A DNA stretch of 38,835 nucleotides from Cryobacterium lactosi (GTDB taxonomy: Bacteria; Actinomycetota; Actinomycetes; Actinomycetales; Microbacteriaceae). A program made the translations under genes and the position numbers. Location of the stretch: assembly GCF_004403945.1 (NCBI RefSeq), contig NZ_SOHM01000002.1, forward strand, positions 191,257-230,091, given 5' to 3'. Of this stretch, positions 14,286-21,870 are shown piece by piece (positions within the stretch are counted from its first letter, which is position 1; every line of letters starts with the position of its first letter). A model generated the notes under the pieces. It made no database searches, was not told the origin of the DNA, and worked only from the letters and a program-made list of their open reading frames with translations.

Positions 14286-15182
14286 GGCCTGCAGGACGCT
14301 GCGCACCCGGCGAATGAACTCTTCGCCCCCGTGCTTGAGGTCATCGTCGGTGATCCGGATGACTCGCCAGCCGTGATCCTCGAGCCGCTCCCGCCGGGTG
14401 ATGTCCTTCCGGAACTGGTCCCGGTCGGTGCGGTGGCCGTCACCCTCGTACTCGACGCAGGCGCGCAGCCGCGGCCAGGCCAGGTCGACCCTGGCGACGA
14501 AGTTGCCCTCGGCATCGGTGATCACGTAGTTCGTGAACGGTTCCGGCAGCCCGGCATCGACCAGGAGCAGCCGGGTCTCGGTCTCCTTGGGCGACTCGAC
14601 CCGGCTGCGCGCCAGGGCTGCGGCCATCCGCAGGCGTTTCACGCCGCGGCGGCCGGTGCGGGCGAGGGCGGTGCGGTGTAGGTCGTCCGGGGTGAACGCG
14701 GGGTGGTCGCCGCCGAGGAGAACGTCGGCGACGGCGACGAGCGCGGTTCGTGGCAGCACCGTGCTGAGGTCAGCCCAGGTTTGCAGCGGCGACGTGACCG
14801 GGATACCGCCCAGGTATTCGACGTTCAACAGCTCGGTGCGCAGCTCGTGACCGACCACCCCGATCATCTGCGGCGGCCGGGTGCCGGCCGGCACGGTGAC
14901 ATGGATGCGCCGGTCGGACTCGAGCCAGCCCGGCACGGGAAGCCCGTGCAGGAGCGCTGCCGTGTGGTGGCTGATCACATGGGTGGGCGGCATCCGCTCG
15001 GCATAGCTGCGGCTGAGGTCGAGCGCGCTGGTCGGGGACGGCCCGGCGACGCGCACGGCTCGGAATGGGGCGCACAGGTCCGATCCCTGGAGTCGCCGTC
15101 GGGTGAGGCCGAGGCTTCGGGCCAGGGCGACCGGGAAGGGCTCGCCCAGGAGCTCCGGGGGAAGGGCTGTGCGTCGTGGCAT
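14274..15182 (-). CDS. DUF559 protein with AbiEi-like N-terminal region
   Basis: The 302-residue protein has an N-terminal region with ISHHTAALLHGLPVP and HVTVPAGTRPPQMIGVVGHE, the pattern found in actinobacterial proteins annotated as AbiEi-like or transcriptional-regulator-like. A C-terminal DUF559 nuclease-fold domain follows: SPKETETRLLL (E200, E202), ARVDLAWP (D233), ACVEYEGDGHR (E244, E246, D248, H250), FRKDITRRERLEDHGWRVIRI. The motif order fits the Vsr/PD-(D/E)xK superfamily. These proteins are common in actinobacteria and uncharacterised; a TA or DNA-processing role is only a guess. The start ATG at 15182 has CATCCT six bases upstream. The stop TGA (14274-14276) lies inside element B. 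Confidence 0.75.
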   Translation of the reverse strand: MPRRTALPPELLGEPFPVALARSLGLTRRRLQGSDLCAPFRAVRVAGPSPTSALDLSRSYAERMPPTHVISHHTAALLHGLPVPGWLESDRRIHVTVPAGTRPPQMIGVVGHELRTELLNVEYLGGIPVTSPLQTWADLSTVLPRTALVAVADVLLGGDHPAFTPDDLHRTALARTGRRGVKRLRMAAALARSRVESPKETETRLLLVDAGLPEPFTNYVITDAEGNFVARVDLAWPRLRACVEYEGDGHRTDRDQFRKDITRRERLEDHGWRVIRITDDDLKHGGEEFIRRVRSVLQAREL

Positions 15183-15247
15183 GCACAGAGGATGCCAAAT
15201 GTGCGCCCGCCGCCGGAGAATCTCTCCACAGGGCCCGCCGTGCCTCC

Positions 15248-15308
15248 CGCGAACTGAGAGAAAAGCCCCTAAATCTCGCGTTTTTAGGTGCTTAGGTCAC
15301 AGTTCGCG
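15248..15308. repeat. 61-bp palindromic element, copy C
   Basis: The ends are CGCGAACTG and CAGTTCGCG. The left arm carries AGAGAAAAGCCCC and the right arm GGTGCTTAGGTCAC, so the two arms belong to different variants. It lies between divergently transcribed genes (15182 minus, 15364 plus), where a terminator would not be expected. Confidence 0.85.
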
Positions 15309-15363
15309 GGGAGGGTGGGGCTAGTGTCGGGAGCTTACGGTGAAACGGTTATGGGGGACCCCG

Positions 15364-16383
15364 ATGGATGGACTGCCCGCCCTGCGGGGCTCGACAGCGC
15401 TCGTGACCGGGGTCTCCAGGCGCAAGGGCATCGGCTACGCCGTCGCGGTGCGCCTGGCCGAGCTGGGCGCCAGCGTGTTCATCCAGCACTTCGCCCCGCA
15501 CGACCTCTCGCAGCCGTGGGGCGGGGACGACCTCGACGCGGTGCGGGCAGGCATCCGCGAGGCGCTGACCGAGGGCGCCGTCTTCGGTGACGTGAGCGCC
15601 GACCTGGCCGAGCCGGATGCCGCGGCGGCGGTGATGACCGCGGCCGCCGGGCTTACCGGACGGGTCGACATCCTCGTTGCCAACCACGCCCGCAGCGGCG
15701 GTGACGGGTCGATTTTCGATCTCACCGCCGACATGCTCGACGGGCACTGGCAGGTCAACGCCCGCGCGACTCTGCTGCTCACCCGGGTCTTCGCCGAGCA
15801 ATTCGGCGACGCTGCGCGCCCGGATGTTGCTCGCCCGGGCGCGGCTCGCCTGGATGCTGCTCGCCCGGATGCTGCGCGCCCGGATGCGGCTCCCGCCCAC
15901 GTGCCCAGCCAGGACCTCGCTGCTGCGACCACGGACGGGGCGGCGACCGCGGCCGCGCAGCCGGCACCGCGGCGGCCCGGTGAGCGCGGTGACCAGACCG
16001 CCGCCATCGACGAGCTCGCCACCGGGAGGGTGATCTGGCTGACCTCCGGGCAAATCCACGGCCCCATGCCCGGGGAAGTGGCGTACGCGGCCAGCAAGGC
16101 CGTGCTGGCCGGGCTCACCCCCACCGTGGCCGCCGAGCTGCTCGGCCGCGGCATCATCCTGAACACCGTCAATCCCGGCCCGGTGAACACCGGCTACCTC
16201 GATCCGGAGACCACCGACCGTCCCCTGGACGGGATGCTCGAGTACCTGCGCACCATCCCGTTCGGCCGGTTCGGCGCACCCACCGACCCCGCCCGCCTGA
16301 TCGGCTGGCTGTGCACCCCGGAGGCCCGGTGGCTGGTGGGCCAGGTACTCACGAGCGACGGCGGTTTCAGCCTCGCGAACTGA
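15364..16383 (+). CDS. Short-chain dehydrogenase/reductase with repeat-derived insertion
   Basis: The 339-residue SDR is longer than the usual 250. The cofactor motif TGVSRRKGIG (residues 15-24) is followed by ILVANHARSG (the NNAG-equivalent), Ser228 in WLTSGQ, and the catalytic Tyr241 and Lys245 in YAASKAV. It ends VLTSDGGFSLAN. The motif set matches proteins annotated as SDR family or 3-ketoacyl-ACP reductase-like. Residues 149-218 form an extra Ala/Pro/Arg-rich loop between the VNARATLLL helix and the catalytic strand; its first part is encoded by six 15-bp tandem repeats. The start ATG at 15364 is preceded by GGGGGA. The stop is provided by element D (the last codons GCG-AAC-TGA lie inside it). 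Catalytic residues are intact, so it is probably active. Confidence 0.8.
   Translation: MDGLPALRGSTALVTGVSRRKGIGYAVAVRLAELGASVFIQHFAPHDLSQPWGGDDLDAVRAGIREALTEGAVFGDVSADLAEPDAAAAVMTAAAGLTGRVDILVANHARSGGDGSIFDLTADMLDGHWQVNARATLLLTRVFAEQFGDAARPDVARPGAARLDAARPDAARPDAAPAHVPSQDLAAATTDGAATAAAQPAPRRPGERGDQTAAIDELATGRVIWLTSGQIHGPMPGEVAYAASKAVLAGLTPTVAAELLGRGIILNTVNPGPVNTGYLDPETTDRPLDGMLEYLRTIPFGRFGAPTDPARLIGWLCTPEARWLVGQVLTSDGGFSLAN
15808..15897 (+). repeat. Six in-frame 15-bp tandem repeats inside the SDR gene
   Basis: The units begin at 15808, 15823, 15838, 15853, 15868 and 15883, with consensus GATGCTGCTCGCCCG. They encode the pentapeptides DAARP, DVARP, GAARL, DAARP, DAARP and DAAPA. The unit length keeps the frame, so copy-number change would alter only loop length. 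Confidence 0.85.
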
Positions 16384-16434
16384 GAGAAAAGCCCCGAAAA
16401 CTCGAGTTTTTGGGTGCTTAGCTCACAGTTCGCG
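16374..16434. repeat. 61-bp palindromic element, copy D
   Basis: The ends are CGCGAACTG and CAGTTCGCG. The left arm has AGAGAAAAGCCCCGAAAA and the right arm TTTTTGGGTGCTTAGCTCAC around CTCGAG. It lies between the convergent SDR and MFS genes and provides the SDR stop codon (TGA at 16381-16383). Confidence 0.85.
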
Positions 16435-16442
16435 GGAGGGGG

Positions 16443-17651
16443 CTAGGAGACCTGGATGCTGATGGGCTCGGTGTCGGGGATCGGACCGGCGTCGCGGCCT
16501 CGCAGGTCGGGGTGCCACCGGCGGCCGAGCGCGGGGATGATCGTGCCGAGAGCGGCGAACCCGGCCGCGACGTAGATCGCCGCGCCGGCGCCGGAGTGGT
16601 CGATCGCGAAGCCGGCCAGCGCCGAGCCCAGGGCCGCGCCGATGAGTTGGCCGGTGCCGATCCAGCCGTAGGCCTCGGCGGTGTCACTGAACTTGACGCT
16701 CGCCGAGACGATGCCGAACAGCACCGCGAACGACGGGGCGATGCCGATGCCGGCGACCAGCAGCGCGGCGGAGAGCCACCAGAAGTTGAGGAAGAGGCCC
16801 GCTACGGACAGGCCGATCGTGACGATGAGCATCCGTGAGGCCAGCGCCCACGGGCCGATCGGGAGGTGCCCGAGCGCGAGACCGCCGATGAGCGAGCCGA
16901 TCGCGAAGATGCCGAGCACCCAACCGGCGTTGGCGCTGCCGTGGCCGAACACGGCGACCACTCCGGCCTCGACGGCAGCGCAGGCGGCGACGAGCATGAA
17001 GCCCACGACGGTGCTCAGCAGCACCTCGGGCTTCTTGAGCACCACGCCGAGCTTCCGGCGGCTGCGGGGGATGCGCACCCGGCCCACCTCGGGCAGCGCC
17101 ACGAACCAGATGCCGCCGGCGACGAGGAAGAACGCGGCGAGGAGGATGCCCGCGGTGGAGCTGACCTGGATGGCCACGAAGGTGGCGATGACCGGGCCGA
17201 GAACCCAGATGATCTCCTGAGCCGAGGCATCCAGGGAGAACAGCGGGGTGAGCTGGCGCGAGTTGACGACCTTGGGGTAGATGGTGCGCACGGCCGGCTG
17301 GACGGGCGGCATCGACAGGCCGGCGACGAAGCCGACGATCATCAGGCCCACGATCGGCAGTGGCGCCAGCGCCATCACCACGATCGACGTGGTGCAGATG
17401 ATCATGGTGACGATGAGCACCGGGCGCATGCCGAGCCGGCCCATCAGTCGGGATGTCAGCGGACCGGCGATGGCCTGGCCGATGCTCATGGCGGCCAGGA
17501 CCAGGCCGGCGGCGGCATAGGAGTCGAAGAGTTTCTCGATGTGGATCAGGAACGCCAGCGAGAGCATTCCGAACGGGAATCGAGCGGTGAGCTGGGCTCC
17601 GATGAGTCGGGCAACGCCCGGAGTTTTCAATAGGGTCCAGTAGCTGCTCAC
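16443..17651 (-). CDS. MFS transporter
   Basis: The 402-residue membrane protein has about twelve hydrophobic segments. The major facilitator signature between helices 2 and 3 appears as GPLTSRLMGRLGMRPVLIV, and the central loop as PEVGRVRIPRSRRKLGVVLK. No signal for a particular substrate can be seen; such proteins in actinobacteria are often drug or metabolite exporters. It starts at GTG 17651 on the minus strand, with TAGACT eight bases upstream (17665-17660), so a leaderless start is plausible. It ends nine bases from element D, which probably terminates it. The divergent neighbour is the rhodanese gene, and the short 73-base gap holds both promoters. Confidence 0.85.
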   Translation of the reverse strand: MSSYWTLLKTPGVARLIGAQLTARFPFGMLSLAFLIHIEKLFDSYAAAGLVLAAMSIGQAIAGPLTSRLMGRLGMRPVLIVTMIICTTSIVVMALAPLPIVGLMIVGFVAGLSMPPVQPAVRTIYPKVVNSRQLTPLFSLDASAQEIIWVLGPVIATFVAIQVSSTAGILLAAFFLVAGGIWFVALPEVGRVRIPRSRRKLGVVLKKPEVLLSTVVGFMLVAACAAVEAGVVAVFGHGSANAGWVLGIFAIGSLIGGLALGHLPIGPWALASRMLIVTIGLSVAGLFLNFWWLSAALLVAGIGIAPSFAVLFGIVSASVKFSDTAEAYGWIGTGQLIGAALGSALAGFAIDHSGAGAAIYVAAGFAALGTIIPALGRRWHPDLRGRDAGPIPDTEPISIQVS

Positions 17652-17712
17652 AACCGTCTAGTCTATGGCCGGGGCGACCCGCAGCGCACAGCCGGGCGGC
17701 CGTGCAGCCCGC

Positions 17713-17718
17713 TAACGT
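17713..17718 (+). promoter_or_regulatory. -10 hexamer TAACGT, leaderless start
   Basis: TAACGT is followed by six bases (GAACGG) and the GTG start at 17725, without a ribosome site. Confidence 0.45.
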
Positions 17719-17724
17719 GAACGG

Positions 17725-18633
17725 GTGCACACACTGATTTCGGCGGTCGATCTGGCCGCACTCCTTGTTGTCGGCCCCACCCCGCGCATCCTCGACGTGC
17801 GTTGGAAGCTCGGCGGCCCTCCCGGCCGCGCCGAGTTCCGCCGTGGGCACCTGCCCGGGGCCGTGTATGTGGACCTGGACTCCGAGCTGGCCGGGCACGG
17901 CGCGGTGACCGACGGTCGGCATCCGTTGCCCGCCCTGACCGACCTGCAGGATGCCGCCCGCGGTTGGGGCCTGAACGACGGCGACACCGTCGTGGTCTAC
18001 GACGACCTGGGCAATATGTCTGCCGCCCGTGCCTGGTGGCTGCTGCGGCACGCCGGCGTGGCCGACGTGCGACTGCTCGACGGCGGCCTGGCCGCCTGGC
18101 GCGCCGCGGACCTGCCGCTGCTGGCGGGCGAGGAGCCGGTGGTGCCCGGGTCGGTGACTCTCACGCCGGGCGCCCTGCCCACCCTCGACGCGGCCGCCGC
18201 CGCCACGCTCGCGCGGGACGGCGTGCTGCTGGACGCCCGCGCCGCCGAACGCTACCGGGGCGACACCGAACCGATCGACCCGCGCGCCGGCCACATCCCG
18301 GGCGCGGTGAGCGCGCCGACCGGGGGCAACCTGGATGCTGAGGGCCGGTTCCTGCCGGCCGCCGAGCTGCGCGCACGGTTCGAGGTGCTCGGGGTGCGCG
18401 GCCGGGGCGCGGCGGATGCGGCCGCTGGGCCGGGCGCATCCGGTATCACCAGCGCGGTGCCCGATGCCGGCTTCGACGTGGGCGTGTACTGCGGATCCGG
18501 CGTCACGGCGGCGCACGAGGCGGTGGCGCTCACGCTTGCCGGCTTCACGCCCGCGCTCTACCCCGGCTCCTGGTCGCAGTGGTCGAACCTGCTCGACCGC
18601 CCGGTTGCGACCGGGGACGCCCCCGGGCACTAG
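17725..18633 (+). CDS. Two-domain sulfurtransferase (rhodanese / mercaptopyruvate type)
   Basis: The 302-residue protein has two rhodanese domains. The first, catalytically silent one runs from about residue 5 to 135 (ILDVRWKLGG, GHLPGAVYVDLD, VVVYDDLGNMSAARAWW, LLDGGLAAW). The second starts near residue 150 with VLLDARAAERYRG, AGHIPGAVSAP and the active-site loop CGSGVTA, in which Cys256 carries the persulfide. The loop CGSGVTA is typical of 3-mercaptopyruvate/thiosulfate sulfurtransferases, which move sulfane sulfur to cyanide or thiols. An Ala/Gly-rich insertion (about residues 225-249) precedes the active-site strand. It starts at GTG 17725, probably leaderless, and is convergent with the PhzF gene. 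The exact sulfur donor is not decidable. Confidence 0.88.
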   Translation: MHTLISAVDLAALLVVGPTPRILDVRWKLGGPPGRAEFRRGHLPGAVYVDLDSELAGHGAVTDGRHPLPALTDLQDAARGWGLNDGDTVVVYDDLGNMSAARAWWLLRHAGVADVRLLDGGLAAWRAADLPLLAGEEPVVPGSVTLTPGALPTLDAAAAATLARDGVLLDARAAERYRGDTEPIDPRAGHIPGAVSAPTGGNLDAEGRFLPAAELRARFEVLGVRGRGAADAAAGPGASGITSAVPDAGFDVGVYCGSGVTAAHEAVALTLAGFTPALYPGSWSQWSNLLDRPVATGDAPGH

Positions 18634-18665
18634 TCCGGAGCACGTCACCGCGCGAGCACGCGTGG

Positions 18666-19523
18666 TCAGGCGATCTCCGCGGCGGCGCCGCTCACCACGA
18701 TGCCGCCGCTGTCCACCAGGAGCAGGCTCGGCCGGCCCACGTGCCGGCCCTGGCGGATGACCACCCGGGTCGGCGGGCGCACCAGCCCGAGCTCGCGCAG
18801 GTAGCCGCCCACCGAAGCCGCGGCCGATCCGGTGGCCGGATCCTCGGTGAGGGTGCCGACCGGGAACAGGTTGCGCGCCTCGAACTCGGCGTCTCCGCGC
18901 ACCGACAGGGTGGTCACGGTGCCGGCCCAGCCCTGCTCGTCCATCAGGGCGCGCATGGCCGCGGGGTCGAAGCTGAAGGCGTCGAAGTCGGCTTGGGCGG
19001 CGAAGACCAGCACCGGATGCCAGTTTCCCGCGAAAGACAGCCGAGGCGGGTACCCGGGATGCAGCGACGACGGGGTGGCCCCGAGCAACTCCAGCACCCG
19101 GGCGAGCACCTCGGGTGCGATGGGACGCACCTGCGGGTCGACGCTTGTGAATGACGCGGTGAGGCCGGCATCCGTGGCCCGGGTCTGGATGATGATCGGG
19201 CCGACGCTGGTCTCGAAGGTGAGGGCGCCCACGCCGTCGCGGCGGGCCAGCGCCACCGCGGTGGCGACGGTGGCGTGCCCGCAGAACGGCACCTCGGCGA
19301 CGGGGGAGAAGTACCGCAACCGGCTGCGCCGCGGGTCGCCGCCGAGCGAGGGCTCCGTGACGAACGCGGTCTCGGCGTAGCCGACCTCGGCCGCGATGGC
19401 CTGCATCGCGGCGTCGTCGAGTCCGCTCGCGTCGAGGACCACGCCGGCCGGGTTGCCCCCGGCGGACGCATCGGCGCGGTCAGGGTCGGTGAAGGCGGCA
19501 AGACGCAGCACGGGCACGGTCAT
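18666..19523 (-). CDS. PhzF-family isomerase/epimerase
   Basis: The product is 285 residues from the ATG at 19523. The PhzF fold of two diaminopimelate-epimerase-like halves is marked by GGNPAGVVLDASG (residues 22-34), GYAETAFV with the catalytic Glu51, the paired strand RLRYFSPVAEVPFCGHATVA, and the second-half motif TEDPATGSAAASVGGYL followed by VVIRQGRHVGRPS. PhzF isomerises dihydro-hydroxyanthranilate in phenazine producers. No other phenazine genes are near, so this is one of the many family members of unknown substrate. The start at 19523 is preferred over 19544 because TVPVLRLAAFTD is the normal N-terminus. It is divergent from the iron-transport operon and separated from it by about 200 bases. 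Confidence 0.85.
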   Translation of the reverse strand: MTVPVLRLAAFTDPDRADASAGGNPAGVVLDASGLDDAAMQAIAAEVGYAETAFVTEPSLGGDPRRSRLRYFSPVAEVPFCGHATVATAVALARRDGVGALTFETSVGPIIIQTRATDAGLTASFTSVDPQVRPIAPEVLARVLELLGATPSSLHPGYPPRLSFAGNWHPVLVFAAQADFDAFSFDPAAMRALMDEQGWAGTVTTLSVRGDAEFEARNLFPVGTLTEDPATGSAAASVGGYLRELGLVRPPTRVVIRQGRHVGRPSLLLVDSGGIVVSGAAAEIA

Positions 19524-19717
19524 GCCCCAATGCTGCCAGCCCACAGCCCGGACGGCGACGGTCCAATCCGCAAGCGGTGGACGTCTCCGGCGCCCGCCAA
19601 CTCGGGGTCCCGGATCGCAAGCCTCCTGCGAACGCTGAACCTGGCGCCCGAGGATTCGTGGCCGTTTGCCAGTGTCGAACCGGCCGCCCGGGTTGCCGTG
19701 GCCACAGCCACGCCTGT

Positions 19718-19741
19718 CATACTTAGGTAATGCTTACCTCA
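19718..19741 (+). promoter_or_regulatory. DtxR/IdeR iron box over the start codon of the iron-permease gene
   Basis: TTAGGTAATGCTTACCTCA (19723-19741) matches the DtxR/IdeR consensus TTAGGTTAGGCTAACCTAA at 15 of 19 positions by eye. A -10-like CATACT (19718-19723) ends six bases before the ATG at 19730, which itself lies inside the box. Iron-loaded regulator bound here would cover the -10, the start site and the start codon. Confidence 0.75.
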
Positions 19742-20806
19742 GTGGATCCGGGGACGACGGGCGCGCCCGCTCGCGGCTCGGCCCTGCCCGGCGACGCCGT
19801 GAGAGTGCCGCGCCGCAGGCAGCTGACCGGCCTCCTGATCGCCGTCATCCTGCTGGTGCTCGCCGTGGCCGCCTCGCTCGTGGTGGGCAGCCGCGGCATC
19901 CCGCTGGGCACGGTGCTCGACGCCCTGCTGCACCCGGACCTCACTGTCACCGACCACACCGTGGTACTCGACCTGCGCGTCCCCCGCACCGCCATCGGCC
20001 TGCTTGCGGGCCTCGCGCTGGGCCTGGCGGGCGCCCTCATGCAGGGCATCACCCGCAACCCGCTCGCCGACCCCGGCCTGCTCGGCGTCAACGCCGGCGC
20101 CTCGCTCTTCGTCGTCGCCGGCATTGCCTGGTTCGGGGTCACCTCGGCGCTCGGCTACGTGTGGTTCGCCTTCGCCGGCGCGTTCGTGGCCGCCGTGATC
20201 GTCTACGTCGTCGGCTCACTCGGCCGGGAGGGCGCCACCCCGGTGAAGCTGGCCCTGGCCGGCACCGCGCTCACCGCCTCGCTCACCTCGCTGATCACCA
20301 TTGTGCTGCTGAGCAACCAGGAGGCTTTCGACAAGTACCGGTTCTGGTCGGCCGGCTCCCTGGTGGCCCGCGACCTCGACTCCACCCTGCAGCTGGCCCC
20401 CTTCATCGCCGTCGGCGTGCTGCTGTGCCTCGTCGCCGGGCGGATGCTCAACGCCCTCGCCCTGGGTGACGACCTGGCCCGCGGACTCGGCCAGAACCTC
20501 GTGGCCGCCCGCATCGTCTGCGCCGTCGCTGTCGTGCTGCTTTGCGGCTCCGCCACGGCCATGGCCGGCCCGATCGTGTTCGTGGGCCTGGCCGTGCCGC
20601 ACATCGCCCGCCGTTTCACCGGCCCGGACTACCGCTGGATACTGCTCTACTCCGCGGTGCTCGGCCCGGTGCTGCTGCTGGCCGCCGACGTGCTCGGCCG
20701 GGTGATCGCCCGGCCCGGCGAGATCGAGGCCGGCCTGGTCGTCGCGTTCCTCGGCGCCCCGATGCTCATTGCGCTGGTGCGCCGCGTGAAGCTGGCCGGC
20801 CTGTGA
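19730..20806 (+). CDS. Ferric-siderophore ABC transporter permease (FecCD family), first subunit
   Basis: The 358-residue membrane protein has about nine to ten hydrophobic segments with FecCD landmarks: VVLDLRVPRTAIGLLAGLALGLAGALMQGITRNPLADPGLLGVNAG near the start, LALGDDLARGLGQN in the cytoplasmic loop that contacts the ATPase, and GPIVFVGLAVPHIARRFTGPDYRW. The family forms the channel for ferric siderophores, haem or vitamin B12; the iron box in front points to ferric siderophores. The ATG at 19730 lies within the box, giving a leaderless start; a GTG at 19742 is an alternative. The second permease starts at 20803 with GTGA overlap, so the two are coupled and probably act as a heterodimer. 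Confidence 0.88.
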   Translation: MLTSVDPGTTGAPARGSALPGDAVRVPRRRQLTGLLIAVILLVLAVAASLVVGSRGIPLGTVLDALLHPDLTVTDHTVVLDLRVPRTAIGLLAGLALGLAGALMQGITRNPLADPGLLGVNAGASLFVVAGIAWFGVTSALGYVWFAFAGAFVAAVIVYVVGSLGREGATPVKLALAGTALTASLTSLITIVLLSNQEAFDKYRFWSAGSLVARDLDSTLQLAPFIAVGVLLCLVAGRMLNALALGDDLARGLGQNLVAARIVCAVAVVLLCGSATAMAGPIVFVGLAVPHIARRFTGPDYRWILLYSAVLGPVLLLAADVLGRVIARPGEIEAGLVVAFLGAPMLIALVRRVKLAGL

Positions 20807-21870
20807 GCGCCGCCGTCGCATCCGCCACCCGGCCGGCCGCGGATGCCGCGCCGCTCGCGCTGGCCCGCACCCTGCGGCACCGCCGGGAACGCCGCATCGT
20901 GATGGTGCTGACCACCCTGGTGCTGGTCGTCGCCGCCGTGAGCCTGATGGTGGGCGCCTACAACCTCAGTGTGCCCGACCTGCTGCGCACCCTGGTGGGC
21001 CAGGGGTCGAGCAGCGAGAACTTCATAGTCTTCAAGCTGCGACTGCCCCGGCTGACCCTCGCGATCCTCGTCGGTGTCGCGTTCGCGGTCTCCGGCGCCC
21101 TGTTCCAGACCGTGCTGCGCAACCCCCTGGCCAGCCCGGACATCATCGGCGTCACCGGTGGCGCCAGCGCGGCCGCGGTCTTCGGCATGCTGGTGTTGGG
21201 CCTGGGCAGTGTCGCCACCTCGGTCATGGCCTTCGCCGGCGCCATGGTGGTGGCCGCGGCGATCTACCTGCTCGCCTGGCACGGCGGCGTGGTCGGCTAC
21301 AGGTTCGTGCTCATCGGGGTTGGCGTCGCGTTCATGGTGCAGGGCCTGCTCGGCTATCTGCTCTCCCGTGCTGACCTCCGCAACGCGCAGGACGCGCTCA
21401 CGTGGCTGGTCGGCAGTGTCAGCGGCGCCCGCTGGCCGGAGATCGCGGTCCTGGCCGGGTTCCTGGCGGTACTGCTGCCGGCTGTGGCGGTGCTCGCCGG
21501 GCGGATGCGGATGCTGCAGCTGGGCGACGACACCGCCAGCAGCCTGGGCGTGCGCGCCGAACGCTCCCGGCTGGCGCTGCTCATGGCCGCCGTGGCCCTC
21601 GCCGCCCTCGCCACCGCGTTCGTGGGCCCGCTCGCGTTCATCGCGTTCGTCTCGGCGCCCATCGCCCGGCGCCTGGTGGGTACCGGCAGCCTCGCGCTCG
21701 TGCCGGCCGCCCTGATCGGTGTGCTGATCACCACCGTCGCCGACTTCACCGCCCAGCACCTGCTGCCCGGCTCCCTGGAGCTGCCCGCCGGCATCATCAC
21801 CGGCGCGATCGGCGCCCCCTACCTGCTCTGGCTGCTCGCCACCCAGAACCGAATCGGAAAGGGAGCCTGA
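20803..21870 (+). CDS. Ferric-siderophore ABC transporter permease (FecCD family), second subunit
   Basis: The product is 355 residues from the GTG at 20803 (overlapping the stop of the first subunit as GTGA). After a basic N-terminal segment (RTLRHRRERRIVM) come the FecCD features FKLRLPRLTLAILVGVAFAVSGALFQTVLRNPLASPDIIGVTGGAS, MLQLGDDTASSLGVRAERSR (ATPase-contact loop) and GPLAFIAFVSAPIARRLVG. It is the partner channel half. It ends in TGATG shared with the ATPase gene at 21870, so all three are translated together. An open frame continues upstream of 20803 but only overlaps the previous gene. Confidence 0.88.
   Translation: MSAAVASATRPAADAAPLALARTLRHRRERRIVMVLTTLVLVVAAVSLMVGAYNLSVPDLLRTLVGQGSSSENFIVFKLRLPRLTLAILVGVAFAVSGALFQTVLRNPLASPDIIGVTGGASAAAVFGMLVLGLGSVATSVMAFAGAMVVAAAIYLLAWHGGVVGYRFVLIGVGVAFMVQGLLGYLLSRADLRNAQDALTWLVGSVSGARWPEIAVLAGFLAVLLPAVAVLAGRMRMLQLGDDTASSLGVRAERSRLALLMAAVALAALATAFVGPLAFIAFVSAPIARRLVGTGSLALVPAALIGVLITTVADFTAQHLLPGSLELPAGIITGAIGAPYLLWLLATQNRIGKGA

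Noticed and set aside
13296..16434. CRISPR array or REP/BIME of enterobacterial type
   Set aside because: Copies are separated by whole genes, are palindromic throughout, and lack the GTAG head of REP sequences; no RAYT transposase gene was seen.
18666..19523. Phenazine biosynthesis cluster
   Set aside because: Only the PhzF-like gene is present; no other phz genes are nearby and the family is widespread with unrelated roles.
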